Notes under the pieces: generated by a model
Databases searched by the model: none
Told to the model about the DNA's origin: nothing
The model's input: only the letters and a program-made list of their open reading frames with translations
Made by a program: the position numbers and the translations under genes
Assembly (NCBI GenBank): GCA_964230215.1
Contig: CAXRGQ010000007.1
Coordinates: forward strand, 806,001-870,000
DNA: 64,000 nucleotides
Source of the DNA: JAUILH01 sp964230215
Lineage (GTDB): Bacteria > Bacteroidota > Bacteroidia > Flavobacteriales_D > JAUILH01
Reading direction: 5' to 3'
Shown: positions 8,304 to 17,300 of the stretch, in pieces
How the letters are laid out: every line of letters begins with the position of its first letter
Numbering within the stretch: position 1 is the first letter of the stretch

Positions 8304-11300
8304 TTATCTCACTACAGTTACATGACCAATGTACTCATGTGGTATGTTTTTATGGTCAACCGTTTTAATTAACCAAACATATACATCTAACTTAACTGTT
8401 CTTCCACTGCGTGTATCCGTTCCATCCCATCCATAATCTGGACTGTGAGATTCGAATACAATTTGTCCCCATCTATCAAAGATGTACATTTCAAACTGAT
8501 TATCAGTAAGACCGACACCAACAGGGTAGAACACATCATTCATACCATCACCATTAGGTGTAAATGCGCTTGGTGCGAATAGAATGTAATCTCCTTCAAC
8601 ATACACTTCATATGAGATTTGATCTGTACAACCAAACTCATTTTCAACCGTAAGCGTTACATCAAAGTATCCAGTGTCAGTATACGTATGAATAGGGTTT
8701 TGATACGTTCCAATCGTGTGTCCATCATTTGTTCCTACTGGCACTGCTCCTGGAGTTCCGCTAAGCGTATATCCATCACCAAAGTCCCAGTTGTACACAG
8801 TAGCACCCGAGCTTGAATCCGAGAATGTAATTGTTGGATTCAACATAGTGGTAATCGCCGGATCCATTCCAAAATTAGCTATTGGAAGTGGATGAGATGT
8901 TACTATCTGACTTGCTGTCATAGAAGCAGTACATCCATCTGCAGACTCCACTGTCATACAAACATCATATGTTCCAGGTGTGCCGTACGTATAAGTTGGA
9001 TTTGAATTAGGTCCAACATAATCAACGGTTCCATCACATTCAAAGTCGAATGAGTAGTTAACACCGATATCCGAGTTAGCAATGAACTGAGCTGTGAATG
9101 GTGAACATCCAGACGAATCAACTACATTCAAGAATGCAGATGGATTAGGATTCACAATTACTTCAACTGAGTCTAACACATCTAAGCTACAACCATCTCC
9201 CGTGGTTACATAGTACCATCCAGAAGCTAGTGGGTTAAGTGTTATAGTAGATGAGTTGCCATTCTGTGTACCTGCAATTGGATTACCTTGATCGTCTACC
9301 CAATCAAATGTGTAAGGTCCACCATTACCATCTGAAGCCGTAACCGTTAAATCAATCTGATCTCCGTCACAAATAGATGTATCTGGTGTTATAACAGTTG
9401 CAATTGGAGGTAGAACTGTGATATCGATACAACCTAAGCCAGTACTTGGACAACCATTTGCATCTGTAATATCAAAGCAATATTGAGTACTTGTTAATGG
9501 ATTAACCGTAATTGGTCCCTGACCATTCAAGCCTGGTGTTTGCCAGATGATGTTGTAAGGAGGTGTACCACCTTGTCCGCTTGCCCATAACTGAGACGAA
9601 TCACCATAACAAATGGTCGCGTCTAAATCTGGAACAGGACTTAGTGGCTGTGGCTCAATAAGAGTTGCACAATTTGTAGCCTGACACCCGTTTGCATCTT
9701 GAATAGTAACACAATATGTGCCATCTCCAAGCGCCACTGCTGGGTTCGAATTTTGGTTAAACGCTGCTGCATCCCACTGATAGGTAATTGTACCAGTACC
9801 ACCACTGTGAAGTACTTCAAGTGATCCGTTTGATAAACCATTACATGTTGGAGGTGTTAAGTTAAATCCATCAATAGTAGGAGCAGGCTCATCGGTTACA
9901 GTAATTGTAATCGTTTCTGTACATCCTTGCGCATCTGTCACTTCAACAGTGTGTAAACCTGCAAGTAGTCCAGTGTTAGTTTGTGAAGTCAAGTTACTTC
10001 CTCCAGATAGCCACTGGTACGTATACGGTGCTGTACCACCAGTTGGGTTCACCGTTGCGGTTCCATTAGCCTGAGAACATGTCGAGTTAGTAGAGCTTCC
10101 AGTTAGTGTTAATAGAGGTGGCTCTGTAATCGTCACACTAATGTTTGCTGGACATCCGTTTCCATCTGTTACGTCTAAATCATACGTTCCTGCACACAAT
10201 GCACTTGCCGTTGGGCCGTTAGACACAACAGGAGTCCATGCATAAGTATAAGGAGGTGTAGCACCACTTGCCGTAATCGTTACTGTACCATCGCATGCAC
10301 CGTTACAACTAACATCTACCTGGTTAGTATTTGCTAATAATAGTTGCGTTGGTTCAGTGATCGTTACAGTACTTGAAGTACTACAATTGTTCGAGTCAGA
10401 CACTATTACGTTATAAGTACCCGCACATAGCCCTGTATTGGTTGCTGCTGTAGTGTTTGCACCGGCATTCCAGTTGTATGTATAACCTGTCAATACAGAT
10501 GGCAGTCCACCACTCACAGATACAGTTGCTTGGCCATCGCATCCCAAATAACAACTAACATTTGTTTGTGATGTAATTGCACTGTTTATCTGATTTGGTT
10601 CTGTAATACAAATGGTGCTAAAGTCAATACATCCCGCAGCATCTGTAGCCATAAGAGTATAGCATCCACCATCAAGACTAGTAGTTAGGGTTTGCCCTGT
10701 GTTAACAGAGTTGTTGTTCGCATCAAGGAGCTCTAATGTTGATGTACCAGTTCCCCCTGTAACAGAGAATTCAACCATACCATCCATGTCACCAAAACAT
10801 GTCACATTCATTGAGTCAACATTATCTACCGTTGGACCAACAATATCGCTAATACATAGTAAGCTATCTTTAATACATCCGTTTGCATCTACAATTGTTA
10901 TCGTATAACATCCTGCAGGAATGTTTGGTAATGTCGCAGATGTTGTTCCGTTAGGATCACTCCATTGATATGTAAATGGTGCCACACCACCTATAACATT
11001 GACGCTCATAGATCCATTCGATTGACCGCAGTTAGAATTAGTAAGCGTAGCTGCAAAGTCAAGTTCGTTTGGTTGTGTTATAATTACGGTCTCAGTAATA
11101 ATACATCCATTAGCATCTGTAATTGTACATGTATATGTTCCTGCACATAAGTTGATTGCACTTGCCCCAGTTTGGAATGCAGGGTCGTCCCATTGATAAT
11201 TAAATGGAGGCGTACCACCTTGTAACAACACATTAGCTGATCCATCGCAGGCATTGAAACAAGACACATTAACACTTGTTGATGAAATGGTTAACGGGTT

Positions 11301-14300
11301 AGGCTCGATGATAGTCACCTGAGCAGTTGCCGTACATCCGTTAGCATCTGTAACCGTTGCCACGTATGTGTTAGGACAAAGATTAGTCGCTAATTGATTA
11401 ATTCCCGCGTTATTACTCCATTGATATGTATATCCAGGAGTACCGCCTGCTTGATCAACTTGTGCGAATCCATCACATGCACCACTACATGTTACATCTC
11501 CTTGCTGGGAAATGTTTGCCGTTAATAGTGGCGGTTCTGTAATGGTAACTGATACTGTTGTGAAACAGCCATCCGCATCTGTTACTATACAAGTATAAGT
11601 TCCGGGGCACAAATTAGTTGCTGTGGCAGTCGTTTGTGCCATCGGATCATCCCATAGATATGAGAACGCACCCACACCGATTATACCAGTTGCCGTTGCC
11701 GTTCCATCACATACTCCATTACAAGTAACATTAGATGAAGTAGCGTTGGCTGTAACTTGTGCTGGATCAACCAATGTTACGTTATCTGTAGCGATACATC
11801 CATTAGCATCCGTAATATTGACAACATAATTACCAGAGCATAAATTTGGAATACTATCATTGGTGCCAATTACAGCTCCTGCTCCGTTAACCCAAGAATA
11901 AGTGTAACCTGGAGTTCCGCCTGTAACATTAACCCAAGTACTTCCATCACAGTATCCGAAACATACAGGATCGGCACCATTCGTAATATATGATAGATCT
12001 GTTGGTTGATTTATAGTAACATTTGTACTTGCCGAGCATCCAAGATCGTCGGTAATGGTAACAGAGTAGAATCCAGCACTTAAGTTGGATGCTGTTGGTG
12101 TAGTCTGGTTACCAGCGTTAGCATCCCATTGCACTGTGAATGTAACACCTGCTCCACCCACCATGTCTACAGTGGCTGTTCCGTTGTTGCCTCCAAAACA
12201 AGAAACATCTGCTGAAGCAATAATTGCTGCTGTTGGACCACTTAAGTCACTAATTTCAACTGCTATCTGTTCAACGCACCCGTGATCATCAGTAACATCA
12301 ACAATGTATGTGTTTGCTGCTAAACCAACCGCACATGAGTTTGTTGAGTTATTTGGCCATAAATATGTATAAGGAGCAGTTCCTCCAGAAGCAATTACGC
12401 AACCTTGACCATCCGCCTGATTACAGTTTGCATTAACTACGGTTGAGTCAAGTAGAATTGGGCTCGGAGTAGCAACCTGAATAGAATCAATAATAGAGCA
12501 CCCATTGTCATCAGTTACTGTCACTGCGTACATTTGTGAACAAAGTCCAATTGCCGTTTGCGTAATTTGATTTAGCGGATCATTCCACTGATAGTCATAT
12601 CCTGCAATTGCCGTTCCGCCGGCAGGAGTTGCTATTATAGAACCATTGCAGTCACCATGACAGTGAACAGGATTCTGATTAAGTGTTAGCGATAATGCGG
12701 TAGGCTCACCTACTGTAACATTTCCAGATGTTGACAAACACGTATTTGCATCCGTTACTTCAACGTAGTAATCACCAGCACATAATCCAGTTGCGTTCTG
12801 AGTAGTTTGCCCGATTGCTATACCCGTGTTTGCGTCAAACCACTCATAGGTAAATGGTGCAGTTCCGCCTGCCATTGATACACTTACTTCTCCATCGCAG
12901 GCGCCATTACATAGGGCATCTGATACATGCACAGACGTAGCGATTCCTGGAGGAATGTTTCCAACTGTGGCTGTGGCTTGTGCCGAACATCCATCTGCAT
13001 CCGTAACAGTCACGGTATATGTGTTTGGTGCTAAGTTAATTGCTGTTTGAGTAGATTGACCAGTCGGGTTCCATGCATACGTTAGCTGGCCTACACCACC
13101 TTGCACAATGTTTACTGTTGCAGATCCTGTAAGCGTATTACAGAATGCATCAACATCAGATGTTGTAAGTATTATTTCGAGTGGTTCTCCGACTGTTCCG
13201 GTAACAACAAATGTACATCCGTTTGCATCAGTAACAATACAGTCATATGTTCCTGGGCAGAGTCCAGTAGCAGTATTTGTAGTCTGAGCGCCTGGATCAT
13301 TCCAAAGGTAAGTGTAAGGTCCAGTTGCACCTGAAGCTAACACCGTTAATGAACCATCACAATCTCCATAACAAGTTACATCAACTGTTGTTTGAATTAC
13401 CGCGTTTAATGCTGTTGGTTCTGTAATTGTAAGACTTGTAGATGCGATACATCCATTTGCGTCTGTCATTTCTGCAGTATAAGATCCTGCACATAGGTTA
13501 TTAATGGATGGCGTTGTTGAGATTCCGCTTATCGGATTATTCGCTGCATCAAACCATTGATAGTTTACTGGAGGAGCCCCACCAGTAACTTGTACCTGAG
13601 CAAATCCATCACAAGCACCATTACACGTTACGTTGGTAACTGTTAAAGGAGTAATAGTTGGAGATCCAAGGTTTTGCACACAAACATTCTCAGTTGCTGT
13701 ACAACCGTTGCCGTCAGTTACTGTTACATCATAACATCCGGCCGCTAAGTTTGTAGCTGTTGCTGTTGTTTGATTTCCGGCAGCTGCATCCCATTGGTAC
13801 GTGTATGCAGGGTCTCCTTGAGTAACGGTAACTGTTGCATCCCCATCCGTTTGCCCACAGTTTGCACCATTAGAAGCGCTCGTTAAGATTAGTTCTGTTG
13901 GCTCAGTTATAATAACTTGATCGTTAAAGGTACACCCATTTGCATCCGTAATAACTAAGTTATAAGTGCCTGCGCATAGGTTTGTGATCCCAGCTGTTGT
14001 ACTAAGCGCAGGGTCATCCCATTGATAGGTATATGCACTTACTCCACCAGATACATTTGCTGTAGCATCACCATCACAAGCTGCAAAACAAGAGTTATTG
14101 TTAGATGCTATGGTGTTAGCTAATGCCGCTGGTTCGGTCAATGTTATCGGTACAATTACTTGACAGTTGTTAAAGTCTGTTATTGTCACATTATAAGTTC
14201 CAGCACACAAATTGTTCACTGCTGCAGACGTGCTTCCAGTTGGGTCATCCCATTGATAAGTATATCCTGGTGTTCCGCCAGAAGCGGTAACATCAACACT

Positions 14301-17300
14301 ACCATCGCATGCTCCATTACACGATATATCTTCACCATTGTAAGATGAAGTCACTGATGTGATCCCACTAAGTGCGGTAGGAGAACCCACAGTGACATTG
14401 GCACTAGTAGTTGAGCCTCCGTTGGCGTCAGTAACTTCAACATAATAATCTCCTGCACATAAGTTGTTAGCAGTGATACCCGTTTGCCCCGGCATAGGGA
14501 ACCCTGTCGCAGCATCAAACCATTGGTAGGTGAACCCACCAACACCACCTGACGCTGTTACTGTTGCAGAACCATCACAAGCTCCTGCACATAATTCATC
14601 TGTGCTTGTCAATACTGTATTTATACCATTTGGCTCATTAATAGTAACACAAGTGGTATCTGTACACCCTTTAACATCAGTTGCGATTACAGAATAGGTG
14701 CCTGCAGCCAGTCCAGTGGCGTTAGTTCCTGTTTGACCAGTTGTAGTTCCTGGAGGGCATCCATTAAACCACTCATAAGTATAGTTTGGTGTTCCTCCCG
14801 CAGCGCTAGCATCTGCTGTTCCGTCTGCTGCTCCATTAATCGTAGCGTCTGTACTTCCAGTAATGGTTACCACGACAGGTGTTGGTTCAGTTATAGTGAT
14901 TGTAACATTATCAACACATCCATTAGCATCTGTTACAGTCACCGTATATGTTCCTGCACACAATCCAGTACCAGAGTCAGTTCCTTGACCAGCTCCCGGT
15001 GCAGGGTTCCAGTTGTATGAATATGGCGCAGCTCCTCCCGTTGCTGTTACGGTTGCAGTACCATCACAAGCCCCTGTACACGACACTTCTACTTGGTTGA
15101 AGATTGAAATAGTAGGTCCTGCATTGTTGTTGACACCAACAGTAGCAGTACCAACACATCCATTATCGTCAGTTACAGTTACTGTGTATGTGCCGCCAGG
15201 CACAGTATTTGGGTTGGCCACTGGGTTATTTGCAGCATCTACCCAAGTTTCGTTAACATAAGTTCCTGATCCACCCGTTGTAGACACAACCGAAATGCTA
15301 CCGTCTGCCTGTCCACAGTTAGCATCTGTAGAAGTTACGGTTGGAACGATAAGCGCCGGTTCTGTAATCGTTACTGATGTACTAGCAGTACATCCATTTG
15401 CATCCGTCGCCTCTACATAATATGTGCCGGCGGTAATTCCTGTTAATGGTGTGCCGGTGCCAACAGAATTAGTTAGTGCGGCATTATCAAACCATTCAAA
15501 AGTAATAGCTCCTGTTCCGCCTGAACCCGTTGCAGAGACTTCTCCATCTGCACTTCCGTTACACAGAGCATCAACCCCATTGGCGTTAACTACCACAGCA
15601 GTTGGTTCAGTAATAATTACCTGTGTTGCCATTGTACAACCCACACCGTCGGTAACAATCACGTCATAAGTTCCTGCTTCCAAGTTTCCTGGGTCTTGTG
15701 TAGTACTTGTGAATCCATTAGGGCCTGTCCATGCGTAAGTAAATGCAGGATTCCCCCCAGTTATAGTTAAGTCAATAGAACCGTCCGTACCTCCATTACA
15801 TGACACGTCAATTTGCGTAGTTGATACAGTTCCTGCAGTATTGTCAACTACGTTTACTGAATTATTGGCAGTACATCCATTTGCATCCGTAACCTCTACA
15901 TAGTAAGTGCCCGCAAGAAGGCCAGTAAGATTTGCTCCTGATCCAACATTGTTGGTTAACGCTGGGTCATCATACCACTCATACGTCAATCCTGGCGTGC
16001 CACCGTTTCCGTTTGCAGTTACTTCACCATCAGCTTGTCCACAGTTAGAGTTAACACTAACCGCGTTTACTGTCAATGCTGCTGGTTCAGTTGGGGTGAA
16101 TGTTTCAGTTGCAGTACATCCATTTGCATCCGTAATCGTTACAGTGTAAGCTGTTCCTCCAGTTAAACCAGAAACACTATTCGTGCCCTGACCAGCGCCC
16201 GGAGCAGGCACCCAGTTGTAATTTAAACCACCGGCACCTCCACCTGCTGTTACAGTTGCCGTGCCATCTGCCGCACCGTTACATGAAACATTTGTGCCGG
16301 CTATTGAAGAGGTGATCGCAGTTGGTTCATTAATCGTAACCGTTTCAGAAATTGTACAACCATTATTATCTGTTATGTCTAATGTGTAAGTCCCTGCACA
16401 GAGAACACCCGTTAAATCTTGTGAGGTAGGACCATGTTGCCATGCAGCAGTATAAGGGGCTGTTCCACCACCAACGGTTGCATCTGCTGATCCGTCGCAA
16501 GCACCATTACAGTTAGCGTCAGTTCCATTAATAGTTAGCGTCATTGGCGTTGGCTCCGTGATAGTCACAGATGCACTTGCTGTACAACCATTATTATCAG
16601 TAATATCTAAGGTTGTATTTCCAACACAAAGTGCGATTGCTTGTTGTGCGGACTCACCATTACCCCAAGTATAGGTAATTGGAGCAGCTGCGTTATTAAC
16701 AGTTGCAGTTGCTGCACCGTCGCAAACACCGTTACATTGTGCGTCTTGATCAACATTAATAGTAATTGTTGGGTCTGGATCTGTGCCGATAGTTACTGTT
16801 GCTACATCAGAACAACCAGAATTATCAGTCGCTGTAAGTGTATATGTTGTGCCTCCGCATAAACCTGTTGCGTTAGGAGTACCTTGACCACCACCTGGCG
16901 CAGGATTCCATGCATAGGTAATTGGTGCACTACCACCTGCAACTGTGAAACCTGCGGTTCCATCACAAACCATCGAACAGCTTGCATTCGTTTGACCCGC
17001 TAGAGTTAATGCTGGACCAGCAAGACCTGATACGGATATTGTTGCAGTACCTGTACAGCCATTATCGTCTGTAACGGTAACAGTATATGAACCTGCAGGA
17101 ACGGCATTTGGATTACCAACGACATTCGTAGTTGCATTATCTACCCATACGGTAGAAACGTATGTGCCGGATCCACCTACTGTACTATTGACGATTAGTT
17201 GTCCATCTGAAGCCCCACAGTTGGCGGGGTTTGAAGTAACGTTAACAACAATTGGAGCAGGGTTATTTGGTGTAAACGATTCAGTAGCAGTACATCCATT

